64,000 bases of DNA. It comes from Cyanobacterium sp. HL-69 (GTDB lineage Bacteria; Cyanobacteriota; Cyanobacteriia; Cyanobacteriales; Cyanobacteriaceae). Numbering within the stretch: the first letter of the stretch is position 1; every line of letters starts with the position of its first letter. A program made the translations under genes and the position numbers. The stretch spans positions 1,736,001 to 1,800,000 of the forward strand of contig CP024912.1 of assembly GCA_002813895.1 (NCBI GenBank), read 5' to 3'. The notes beneath the pieces were generated by a model. The model was not told the DNA's origin, made no database searches, and saw only the letters and a program-made list of their open reading frames with translations. Positions 1 to 8,478 of this stretch are shown here, one piece after another.

Positions 1-562
<562 letters not shown>

Positions 563-740
563 TTATTTTAAAACTTTGTTTTTTAATCAATTCGTTCTAT
601 TTAGATTAAATCTTTTTGGGCTTTCTTAGGAGTTTTATTAAGTTTTGTTTCATTTTTTACCTACTCGAAGCAATACTAGATAAGGGAATGGGCAATTAAA
701 TTGATTTTTATTTCACCCCATCACTTCATCTCCCTTGCTC

Positions 741-1136
741 CTAATCCCTCATTCCGTACTTAGAGGTATAAGTTTCTAGTCTTTTACCGAATAGCTGATA
801 ACGATTATCTCGAATGATGGCGTAAAGGCGGTCGCCCGTATCCTTAGCAAAAGGTAAACCCTGATATATATTGACAAACCAACTCCCAGAAGGCAAGATT
901 CGGGCAATCTCCTCGGCTGCATCGCTTCCCTGCCACCGTTGGTTATTTTCCTTATCAATCAAAATCATGCCCTTTTCACAATCACAGGCACTCACTTCCA
1001 TCGAATCAAGAACTTCCTCATTCTGCATAGGAGTATATACAAAAGACTTTCCCTGATCAAAACTCTCTAATAATTGCACTAAATTAACACAGAGGTTGCA
1101 GTTGCCGTCATAGATGACATGGTATTTCATAGCCAT
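741..1136 (-). CDS. DUF393 family thiol-disulfide oxidoreductase-like protein
   Basis: A 131-residue protein with the DUF393 (YuxK-like) signature: an N-terminal beta strand running into DGNCNLC, which puts a thioredoxin-like CxxC pair at residues 12-15, and a C-terminal RLYAIIRDNRYQLFG segment typical of the family. It is probably a small cytoplasmic thiol-redox protein; its partner is unknown. The start could be residue 1 or the Met at residue 3; neither has a clear Shine-Dalgarno. It is divergent from the aldo/keto reductase at 1188, so the 51-base gap must hold both promoters. Confidence 0.85.
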   Translation of the reverse strand: MAMKYHVIYDGNCNLCVNLVQLLESFDQGKSFVYTPMQNEEVLDSMEVSACDCEKGMILIDKENNQRWQGSDAAEEIARILPSGSWFVNIYQGLPFAKDTGDRLYAIIRDNRYQLFGKRLETYTSKYGMRD

Positions 1137-1187
1137 TTGTTATAATTTTTTATATATTGCAATAAAACTTAATATAACTAATTATCT

Positions 1188-2156
1188 ATGACTACTGACA
1201 ACATTACCCAAACCAGAAAACTAGGCAATACGGACATAGAAGTATCAGCCCTCGGCATTGGTACATGGGCGTGGGGAGACTCCTTTTTCTGGGATTATGG
1301 CAAAACCTATGGTAAAAGCCAAATTGAAGAAGCATTTAAGGCAACGGTGGCGGGGGGAGTAACTTTTTTTGATACTGCGGAGGTATATGGCAGTGGTAAA
1401 TCCGAGCAACTTTTGGGGGAATTTTGTAAGGCTACAGACCAAAAAATTGACATTGCTACCAAATACGCCCCCCTACCTTGGCGGTTATTCGGTGGTTGTG
1501 TAGCTGATGCCCTTACCCAAAGTCTCAAAAACCTACAAATGGATTATATCCCCCTATATCAAGTCCATTGGCCTTTTATGCTCATGAGTCAAGATACCCT
1601 CATGAATGCCTTGGCAGATGAAGTGGAAAAAGGTAGAATAGGGGCGATCGGAGTTAGTAACTATTCCTCTGAAGAAATGAAAAAGGCAAAAGATATTCTT
1701 GCCAAAAGAAATATCCCCCTCGCCGTTAACCAAGTAAAGTATTCCCTCGTTACCCGCAAAATTGAAGCCAAAGGCATCCTCAAAACCGCCCAAGAATTAG
1801 GTATTACCCTTCTTGCCTATAGCCCCCTAGCCCAAGGTTTACTAACAGGAAAATATAACCTTGATAATACTACTAAGCCAGAAGGTGCAAGGAAAATGGA
1901 CTCTCGTTTTAGTTCCAGCGGTTTAAGCAAAATTGCCCCCGTACTCGAACTTTTAAAACAACTGGGAGAAAAATATCAGAAAACCCCTGCCCAAGTATCC
2001 CTTAACTGGTTAATGGCACAGGAGAATGTCATACCTATTCCAGGGGCAAAAAATGCCAAACAAGCCCAAGATAATACAGGGGCATTGGGGTGGAGTTTAA
2101 GCAGTGATGAGGTGGCGCAATTAGAAGAAATTACTAAACCTTGGCTTAACTCATAA
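1188..2156 (+). CDS. Aldo/keto reductase
   Basis: A 322-residue NAD(P)H-dependent aldo/keto reductase of the TIM-barrel superfamily. The catalytic tetrad is visible as D62 and Y67 in FDTAEVYG, K92 in ATKYAP and H127 in YQVHWP. The C-terminal IPIPGAKNAKQAQDN stretch is the cofactor-binding loop. Length is normal for the family. The substrate cannot be told from sequence; cyanobacterial relatives are generally thought to detoxify reactive carbonyls. The stop lies 2 bases from the stop of the convergent DUF4278 gene, so there is no room for a terminator between them. Confidence 0.95.
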   Translation: MTTDNITQTRKLGNTDIEVSALGIGTWAWGDSFFWDYGKTYGKSQIEEAFKATVAGGVTFFDTAEVYGSGKSEQLLGEFCKATDQKIDIATKYAPLPWRLFGGCVADALTQSLKNLQMDYIPLYQVHWPFMLMSQDTLMNALADEVEKGRIGAIGVSNYSSEEMKKAKDILAKRNIPLAVNQVKYSLVTRKIEAKGILKTAQELGITLLAYSPLAQGLLTGKYNLDNTTKPEGARKMDSRFSSSGLSKIAPVLELLKQLGEKYQKTPAQVSLNWLMAQENVIPIPGAKNAKQAQDNTGALGWSLSSDEVAQLEEITKPWLNS

Positions 2157-2158
2157 GG

Positions 2159-2587
2159 TTAACATTTGATGCTTTTTTTCTCATCGAGGGCATCAGCTTC
2201 TTTTTTTAACATTGCCAACAAATGATAGTTTTCATTGGTTTGAGCTATTTCCATGCGACGTTCTAAATTACGGCGCAAATTGGCTTGATGAATAGCACCT
2301 AAATTACATTTAGTTTCTTCGCTGATAACATTAACAGTGGAGAGACATTCTTTTTCTTGTTGCCCTTCCTCTTGGCGAGGAATAAAGTAAGGTTGCGCAT
2401 TGGGATTACTACTATAGGCGACACCACGATATGTCAAGAAAATTTTTGGTTGTAACTGGGGAATGTGTCGGGGAAGTTTCTGGCGACATTCGACACCTCT
2501 ATATTTACCTAATATATCTGCTTCTTTTACTTCTAATAAGGATGTTTCACTGGGTTGATGTTGATTTCCTCTGTAGGACATTTTCAT
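2159..2587 (-). CDS. DUF4278 domain protein
   Basis: A 142-residue protein with three copies of a YRG motif: MSYRGNQ near the start, KYRGVEC near residue 30 and LTYRGVAY near residue 53. This matches DUF4278, a small basic family largely restricted to cyanobacteria. The C-terminal half (about 95-140) looks helical and charged. No function is known, and there are no membrane segments or signal peptide. It starts MKMSYRG at 2587 and converges with the aldo/keto reductase gene. Confidence 0.75.
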   Translation of the reverse strand: MKMSYRGNQHQPSETSLLEVKEADILGKYRGVECRQKLPRHIPQLQPKIFLTYRGVAYSSNPNAQPYFIPRQEEGQQEKECLSTVNVISEETKCNLGAIHQANLRRNLERRMEIAQTNENYHLLAMLKKEADALDEKKSIKC

Positions 2588-2851
2588 TTATTTATACCTC
2601 TTTTCAATTATTTAAAAATTTATTTATCAACTTAATTAAAATTTCATCTCAGTGCTGATTAGATGTTATCTTTTGTGCTTATTTCCATAGAGTTTTAGCA
2701 CTGTTGATATTATTTGCTCTTTGCTATGGGGGATATATTTTTCCCTATACTCAATGTAGCATCTTTTAAATAGGATGGATTTTTTCTGTATCGATTGTTA
2801 CAGAAAGTTGTTATTTTGGTTGTATTTTGTAATAAAATGGAGAGTTAATGA

Positions 2852-2956
2852 CAAATAAAAGTGCGATACGGCTTATCTAACAAAGAAATCCTCATCTCTA
2901 GAGCAGATAATGCTTTATATCAGGCAAAAGAAAGGGGTAGAAATACTGTTATTTAA
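2852..2956 (+). pseudogene. Remnant of a GGDEF (diguanylate cyclase) C-terminus
   Basis: An open stretch of 34 codons from the TGA at 2849 to the TAA at 2954. Its last part reads LISRADNALYQAKERGRN, the conserved C-terminal end of GGDEF domains. No GGDEF motif, start codon with a ribosome site, or upstream domain remains. I read it as the tail of a decayed or deleted diguanylate cyclase gene. The rest of the 2588-2988 gap is AT-rich and shows nothing else recognisable. Confidence 0.7.
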
Positions 2957-2988
2957 TTTCAAGGTAACGAATGATAAATTATTAATTA

Positions 2989-3729
2989 TCATTTAAACAT
3001 CCATTCCAAACCCACACTAACTTGAGAGTCTGCCTGTTGTATAGAATTTTGCCACTCGATTTGGGTAGATAAACGTAAACTCTTGTTAATGGCATAGGCA
3101 GCGGTAATTTCTGTAATACCAACTTCATTACTACTACCCAACCCTACAAAATTTTGAGTGACAAACACATCTGCCGCCCCTTGGGGTGACAATGGTAGGG
3201 CGAGTCTTACCCCTAAATTTATACCATCGGTACTATAATCATTTGTTGTAATAGAGCGATAGCCAACCACAGGGGCAATGTTAAAATAACCCCCTAATGG
3301 TAATACATAGTAGTTTAAATTAGCACTCACAGAACGACGCTCTAAGGAATTTCCTTGACTATCTTCTTCATCAAAGGAAGTAGCATATTTGGCACTGAAG
3401 GTTAAAGGGGTTTTACCGATAAATACATCTTCTATTCCCACAGAAATTCCCCCAATGGCATTATTAGAAGGAAACTCACTATAACCGATTCTCAGTCGAG
3501 TGGGAAAACTAGGCTTATTTCTGATTTCATCTAATAAATTCGGAGTTTCTTCTACCCATTTTTGCCATACAGGGCTATTTTCCATGACATCAGCAGGAAT
3601 GTTAAATTGTTGTTGTCTATTTTCTAGGTCAATATTTTGGGCAAAAAGAGTATTATTAATTCCCATAAAGGAGGGAAAAATAATGCCTAGTATTAAAACA
3701 TATCTATGGGATAAAAAACTAATTTTCAT
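2989..3729 (-). CDS. Exported protein, probable small outer-membrane beta-barrel
   Basis: A 246-residue protein with a Sec signal peptide (residues 1 to about 30, ending NTLFAQ). The mature part alternates polar and hydrophobic residues in short strands, such as TRLRIGYSEF, GYFNIAPVVGYR and VSVGLEWMFK. The last strand has aromatic residues near the C-terminus, as in outer-membrane barrels. I do not recognise a named family. No periplasmic linker such as an SLH domain is present. The next gene on this strand (hmpF) starts far upstream, so it is probably transcribed alone. Confidence 0.65.
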   Translation of the reverse strand: MKISFLSHRYVLILGIIFPSFMGINNTLFAQNIDLENRQQQFNIPADVMENSPVWQKWVEETPNLLDEIRNKPSFPTRLRIGYSEFPSNNAIGGISVGIEDVFIGKTPLTFSAKYATSFDEEDSQGNSLERRSVSANLNYYVLPLGGYFNIAPVVGYRSITTNDYSTDGINLGVRLALPLSPQGAADVFVTQNFVGLGSSNEVGITEITAAYAINKSLRLSTQIEWQNSIQQADSQVSVGLEWMFK

Positions 3730-3788
3730 AAAGGCTTGTAGAGCTTATAATTATCAAATTAAATCTTAAAGTTAATTTCATTCAACTC

Positions 3789-5420
3789 CTAATTTAACAT
3801 TGATTGTAATTCATTCATCGCATTATTTTGAGCCTCTACTTTTGTATGAATTTGTCCAACATCCGCTTGAAGTTTTTGGGCATTATTCCTAATATGATTT
3901 AATTGATCTTGGATGGGATATAATGCCTGTTCTAACAGGTTAACTTTTGCCTGTATTTCCGTAGTGTGACGACACATATTTTCAACATTTCCTTGATTTG
4001 ACTGCAACTGCTTTTCAGTCTGTTGATAATTATTTTCTTGAAAATTAACGGTTTCTTGTTCGTTTTGTTGAGCTTTTTTTAACTGATTTAATTCATTCGT
4101 AAAATGCTCAATTTTTTGGTCAATTTCCATTTGTTGACCTTTTACTTCTGCTAGAAGTGGTTTAATATTAATTGTCTCGGCAAAATCGAGATCAATAATT
4201 CCTTTACGGCGACTAAATACTTTCAGATACTCATTCAATACCTTTTGTTGCTTTTTAAGATTTCGTCTTTGCCCCACGAGAGTTTCATTTAATAGTTTCA
4301 TCGCTTCTTGAGAATCCGCTAATTCAGTTTCAAGACTCAGTTTATCTACGTCACTGGCACTATAAATTTTCTCTTGAATCTCTTTTACTTCATCGCTTTG
4401 GAGGGTTAATTCTTCTTCTTGCATATTAACAAAATTAACCACCTTAGCAGTTTCGTCTTTTACTTCATTTACTTTGGCTTCTAAATCACCTAGGGGCATA
4501 GTTTCTAAGGCTTCAATATCCACTTGTTGCTCTTCTCCATCATCCCCTAAAAGGTAGATTTCCTCTTGTAAACGGTGGATACCTTCTTTGGTGAGATTAA
4601 ATTGGCGTAAAAGACTTTCTTTTTCTTGTATTTGGCTGTTAATGTTTTGTAGGGTAAATTTTGCTTTGGCTAATTCTTCCCTTGCCATCAACAATTCTTC
4701 TTGTTTTTGTTTTAGGTATTCTTTTTGATTGTTAAGTTCGTTTTGTTGTTGTTCTAAACTACTTTTACTATGTTCTAATTCTCGCCAATATTCATCTAAT
4801 TTGGTTTGTTGATTATTTACCCCTGAAAGTATTTCGTCGATGGGTTGGGTAAACATTTCTGGTTGGGGAATGTTATTTTTTATCGCTCCAGAAATTGATT
4901 CTAATTTTTCACGGATTTCCCCTTGATCTATTTTATTATTATTAAGTCTTTGTTGTTCGTTGGTAAGTTGTTCCCAAGCGGCAGTTAATTTATTTTTTTC
5001 TTCTTCGAGGAGGACAAGTTTCGATTCTTGCTCTTGTAATCTTTGTTGTTGTCCATCTAATTCGGCTTGTCTTTTGGCAATTTCTTCCCCTTGAATTTGT
5101 AGGGAAACTTTCCATTCTTCTATTTCTTCTTCTTGGGATTTAGATTTTTCTAGGGTGCGAGAAAAATGGCGCAAATAGTTAACAATACGAGAACCTGCTA
5201 ATTCTGGTGCGCCTTGAATTTGTTTGTTATTATCTAGGTTGAGGATGTAAAGAGTACCTTTGCCAGTTTGTTCACTAATGGCATCGGTGGTGATGATGTC
5301 TTCTCCTGCAATTGCCGTCCAAGTTTGATCGGCTGCTTGGGAGGTTAATAATTTTAATTCTGTTTTGTAACCACCAACAAACCCTCTTGTTTGGGTTTTA
5401 ACTTCTGCCAGATATAACAC
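3789..5420 (-). CDS. hmpF: HmpF, type IV pilus-dependent motility/taxis protein
   Basis: A 543-residue protein. Residues 1 to about 95 form a compact domain starting MLYLAEVKTQTRGFVGGYK, followed by almost continuous coiled coil (about 95-330 and 345-540) rich in Gln, Glu and Lys. This start and architecture match cyanobacterial HmpF, which is needed for activation of type IV pili and for phototactic or gliding motility. A short acidic break near 285-310 (GDDGEEQQVDIEALE) separates the two coiled-coil blocks. No membrane segment is seen, so it is cytoplasmic or polar-associated. No other pilus genes lie nearby. Confidence 0.82.
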   Translation of the reverse strand: MLYLAEVKTQTRGFVGGYKTELKLLTSQAADQTWTAIAGEDIITTDAISEQTGKGTLYILNLDNNKQIQGAPELAGSRIVNYLRHFSRTLEKSKSQEEEIEEWKVSLQIQGEEIAKRQAELDGQQQRLQEQESKLVLLEEEKNKLTAAWEQLTNEQQRLNNNKIDQGEIREKLESISGAIKNNIPQPEMFTQPIDEILSGVNNQQTKLDEYWRELEHSKSSLEQQQNELNNQKEYLKQKQEELLMAREELAKAKFTLQNINSQIQEKESLLRQFNLTKEGIHRLQEEIYLLGDDGEEQQVDIEALETMPLGDLEAKVNEVKDETAKVVNFVNMQEEELTLQSDEVKEIQEKIYSASDVDKLSLETELADSQEAMKLLNETLVGQRRNLKKQQKVLNEYLKVFSRRKGIIDLDFAETINIKPLLAEVKGQQMEIDQKIEHFTNELNQLKKAQQNEQETVNFQENNYQQTEKQLQSNQGNVENMCRHTTEIQAKVNLLEQALYPIQDQLNHIRNNAQKLQADVGQIHTKVEAQNNAMNELQSMLN

Positions 5421-5602
5421 AAATCTTTATTCCCTTATATTTTCTGTATGAATAGTACTTATTCCCATGTTAAACCATAATCCTATAGGTTAGGGTATCT
5501 TACTCTAGGACTATGTTAAGTCTATTTTAATCCATTGATTATAGCAAATTTTTTTTTCACGACAATAGCAGTCTGGTAAATTTGGTTTATGGAAAGATTA
5601 TC

Positions 5603-8317
5603 ATGGGTAGTATGGATTTAATTTTGTGTCATCGGACGGCGGATTTTGATACTTTGGGGGCGGCGGTGGGTTTGAGTAAAATTCATGGTCGGGCAAAAAT
5701 TGTGTTGACGGGGGGAGAGCATCCTTCGGTGAGAAATTTTTTGGCGTTTCATCGTGATGAGTTGGCGTTGATTGATCGGCGTACTATCCATCCTCAAGAT
5801 ATTCGTCGTATTTTTATTGTGGATACTCAAAGGGGCGATCGCATCGGGAAGGCGGTAGAATGGTTATCATTGCCTAATGTAGAGTCTGTCACTATCTATG
5901 ATCATCACCCTGAAAATGAACATACTTTGACGGCTACTAATAAATATATCGAAAAAGTAGGCTCTACCAGCACAATTATTTGTGAACTTTTGCAACGGCA
6001 TAATATTACCCTCAATGTCATTGAGGCGACGGTGATGGCTTTGGGTATCCATGTGGATACAGGCTCGTTAACTTTTGAGCAGACTTCCCAAAGAGATGTT
6101 CTTGCCCTTGCTTGGTTGATGGGTATGGGCATTAATTTATCTATGGTTTCTGAATATGCTGAACCTAGTCTATCTCCTCTGTTACAGGATTTATTACCCA
6201 ATATTCTTAATAAAGTAGAGACAGAATATATTAATGAAAGTGCGATCGCCTTTATACTTTTAGAAACCCCTGATTTTATCCCAGGACTATCTAGCTTAGT
6301 GGCAATCATTGGAGATTTACTGGAAGTAGATGTGCTAATTTTCGGGCATTTTTATCAGCAAAAAAAAGGAAAACAAAATAAACTAGGTATCATTGGACGC
6401 TCAAGCCTAGATTCAGTCAACTTAGGACATATTTTTGCTAAATATGGAGGAGGAGGCCATAGTAGTGCGGCTTCTTTTTCCATCCGTTGCGACAATGCGC
6501 AAGAAATTTTAGACGAAATAAAAAAACAAATCCATACCCAAATCCCCGCTGCCCTCACAGCTTTCGACTTGATGTCCTCCCCTGTGCGTACCATTCGCCC
6601 CCATACCACCATCGAAAAAGCTCAACGCATTCTCCTACGTTACGGACATTCAGGGCTGTTTGTGGTTAATGAAAAAGGGGAATTGGTGGGGGTTATTTCT
6701 CGCCGTGACATTGATATTGCCCTCCATCACGGTTTTGCCCATGCCCCCGTAAAAGGTTATATGAGCAAAAATTTGCATACCATTGTCCCCCATACGGGTT
6801 TATCCACCATTGAAGCCATGATGGTAAATAACGATATTGGTAGGCTTCCTGTGTTGGATAACGGCAATTTGGTGGGCATTGTCACCCGCACCGACATTTT
6901 ACGGCAACTCCACCAAACCCGCATCAGCAAACATCAGAATACCCCTGTTTCCCCTGTGGTTTCTTGTTTGTTGCCCTCATTTCAAGAAAAGCTACATCCT
7001 CCCATCGGGGAGTTATTACAAAAAGCCGCCCAATATGCTGAAGAAAAAGGATGGCATCTTTATCTGGTGGGGGGAGGAGTGAGGGATTTATTGTTGACGG
7101 GGGATGATGATACTCTTAAGTTACAGGATATTGATTTGGTAGTAGATGGTTTTCACCGCAACACCACCACCGAGGCAGGGGTTGCCCTTGCCCAAGCCTT
7201 ACAAGCAAGTTATCCCCAAGCCCGTCTGAGTATCCACGGAGATTTTCAAACCGCTGCCCTCACTTGGCATGATGATGATAATTTAGGCTCATTATGGGTT
7301 GATATTGCCACGGCACGCACGGAGTTTTATCCTTATCCAGCGGCTAATCCAGAGGTGGAAGCAAGTTCGATTCGTCAGGATTTGTATCGCCGAGATTTTT
7401 CTATCAATGCCCTGGCGGTACGTTTAACTAATCCTAATCCAGGAGAATTACTAGACTTTTTTGGAGGAGTGCGTGATGTGCGATCGCAACTTATCCGTGT
7501 ATTACATCCCAATAGCTTTATAGAAGATCCTACCAGAATATTTCGAGGAGTGCGCTTTGCGGTGCGACTAAATTTTGCCATGGAAGCCCAAACTTTAGAA
7601 TATATCGAGTATGCTATCGGTAGCGGTATTTTTGAAAAAGTATCCCTGGAAAAAACTTCTATCCCTGCGCTTACTACCCGTCTCAAAGCCGAATTAAGTT
7701 ATATTCTCCAAGCTGATTACTGGAAAAAAGCCCTCGAACTTTTACAACAATTAGGGGCGCTCGCTTGTATCCATCCTCAATGTAAAATTAGCCCAGAAAT
7801 ATGGTGGCAAATTCGTTATTTAGATCGCTGGTTAAGATACTACAATTTAGAACAAGAAAACCATAAAACTCCTTCTTGGTTACTACGATTAGAAATAATT
7901 TTAACTAGCCTTGAATTACAAATAAGAGTAAAAGTAGCTGAAAATTTACAATTGCCCAAAGATAGTATAACAAGACTCAATCAATTAGAAACTAACCAAG
8001 AAAAGATAGAGCATAGTTTTGATAATAGTCAAAAATTAAGTCAAAAAGTAGAATTTTTTAGCCCCTATAAACCCCTTGATTTAATTTTAATTGCCGTGAA
8101 AAGTAATAAGAAAATTAGGTCAAATATTTGGAATTATCTATTCCATTGGAGCAGAATAAATTCCCCTATTAATGGCGATGACTTAAGAAAATTAGGTTAT
8201 AAACCAAGCCCCCAATATCAAATTATTTTAAAAACCATCAAAGGATTATTTTTAGATGGAGAAATTACCACAAAATCCCAAGCCCTCGATTTTATTCGTG
8301 AGAAATATCAAAAATAG
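5603..8317 (+). CDS. tRNA 3'-end (CCA) nucleotidyltransferase / poly(A) polymerase family, fused to DHH and CBS domains
   Basis: A 904-residue fusion. An N-terminal DHH/DHHA1 phosphoesterase region (about 1-310) has ADFDTLGA and DHHPE, plus GGGGHSSAAS. A CBS pair follows (about 320-440), then a class II nucleotidyltransferase head (about 475-640) with LVGGGVRDLLL, the metal-binding DIDLVV and RRDFSINAL. The C-terminal helical body is shorter and divergent. Cyanobacteria are known to split CC- and A-addition between two enzymes; which step this one does cannot be decided here. I chose ATG 5603 because GGAAAG at 5591-5596 sits 6 bases upstream; the open frame also extends to a TTG at 5582. Confidence 0.93.
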   Translation: MGSMDLILCHRTADFDTLGAAVGLSKIHGRAKIVLTGGEHPSVRNFLAFHRDELALIDRRTIHPQDIRRIFIVDTQRGDRIGKAVEWLSLPNVESVTIYDHHPENEHTLTATNKYIEKVGSTSTIICELLQRHNITLNVIEATVMALGIHVDTGSLTFEQTSQRDVLALAWLMGMGINLSMVSEYAEPSLSPLLQDLLPNILNKVETEYINESAIAFILLETPDFIPGLSSLVAIIGDLLEVDVLIFGHFYQQKKGKQNKLGIIGRSSLDSVNLGHIFAKYGGGGHSSAASFSIRCDNAQEILDEIKKQIHTQIPAALTAFDLMSSPVRTIRPHTTIEKAQRILLRYGHSGLFVVNEKGELVGVISRRDIDIALHHGFAHAPVKGYMSKNLHTIVPHTGLSTIEAMMVNNDIGRLPVLDNGNLVGIVTRTDILRQLHQTRISKHQNTPVSPVVSCLLPSFQEKLHPPIGELLQKAAQYAEEKGWHLYLVGGGVRDLLLTGDDDTLKLQDIDLVVDGFHRNTTTEAGVALAQALQASYPQARLSIHGDFQTAALTWHDDDNLGSLWVDIATARTEFYPYPAANPEVEASSIRQDLYRRDFSINALAVRLTNPNPGELLDFFGGVRDVRSQLIRVLHPNSFIEDPTRIFRGVRFAVRLNFAMEAQTLEYIEYAIGSGIFEKVSLEKTSIPALTTRLKAELSYILQADYWKKALELLQQLGALACIHPQCKISPEIWWQIRYLDRWLRYYNLEQENHKTPSWLLRLEIILTSLELQIRVKVAENLQLPKDSITRLNQLETNQEKIEHSFDNSQKLSQKVEFFSPYKPLDLILIAVKSNKKIRSNIWNYLFHWSRINSPINGDDLRKLGYKPSPQYQIILKTIKGLFLDGEITTKSQALDFIREKYQK

Positions 8318-8346
8318 GATTTAATGAAAAGGTGTGGTCATGAAGG

Positions 8347-8381
8347 CAGGGAATAGGGAACGGGGAATAGGCAATGGGTAA
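8347..8381. repeat. Tandem degenerate heptamer repeat
   Basis: Five consecutive heptamers: CAGGGAA, TAGGGAA, CGGGGAA, TAGGCAA, TGGGTAA. The same type recurs at 14298, 29585, 52311 and in shorter form at 682 and 57211. It resembles the short tandemly repeated repetitive (STRR) sequences known in cyanobacteria. It lies between the tRNA nucleotidyltransferase and aminopeptidase genes, which converge. Confidence 0.75.
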
Positions 8382-8478
8382 TAATAGCTTTAGCCCAAGA
8401 ATTATTTTTAACAAAAACATATTCTCCATTCTCTCCCTGTTAAGGAGAGATACCCATGAGCAAAAGCGTTTAAAATAG

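Noticed and set aside
5905-6309. A 134-codon frame opposite the tRNA nucleotidyltransferase gene
   Set aside because: It is antisense to the DHH domain coding region and has no recognisable features.
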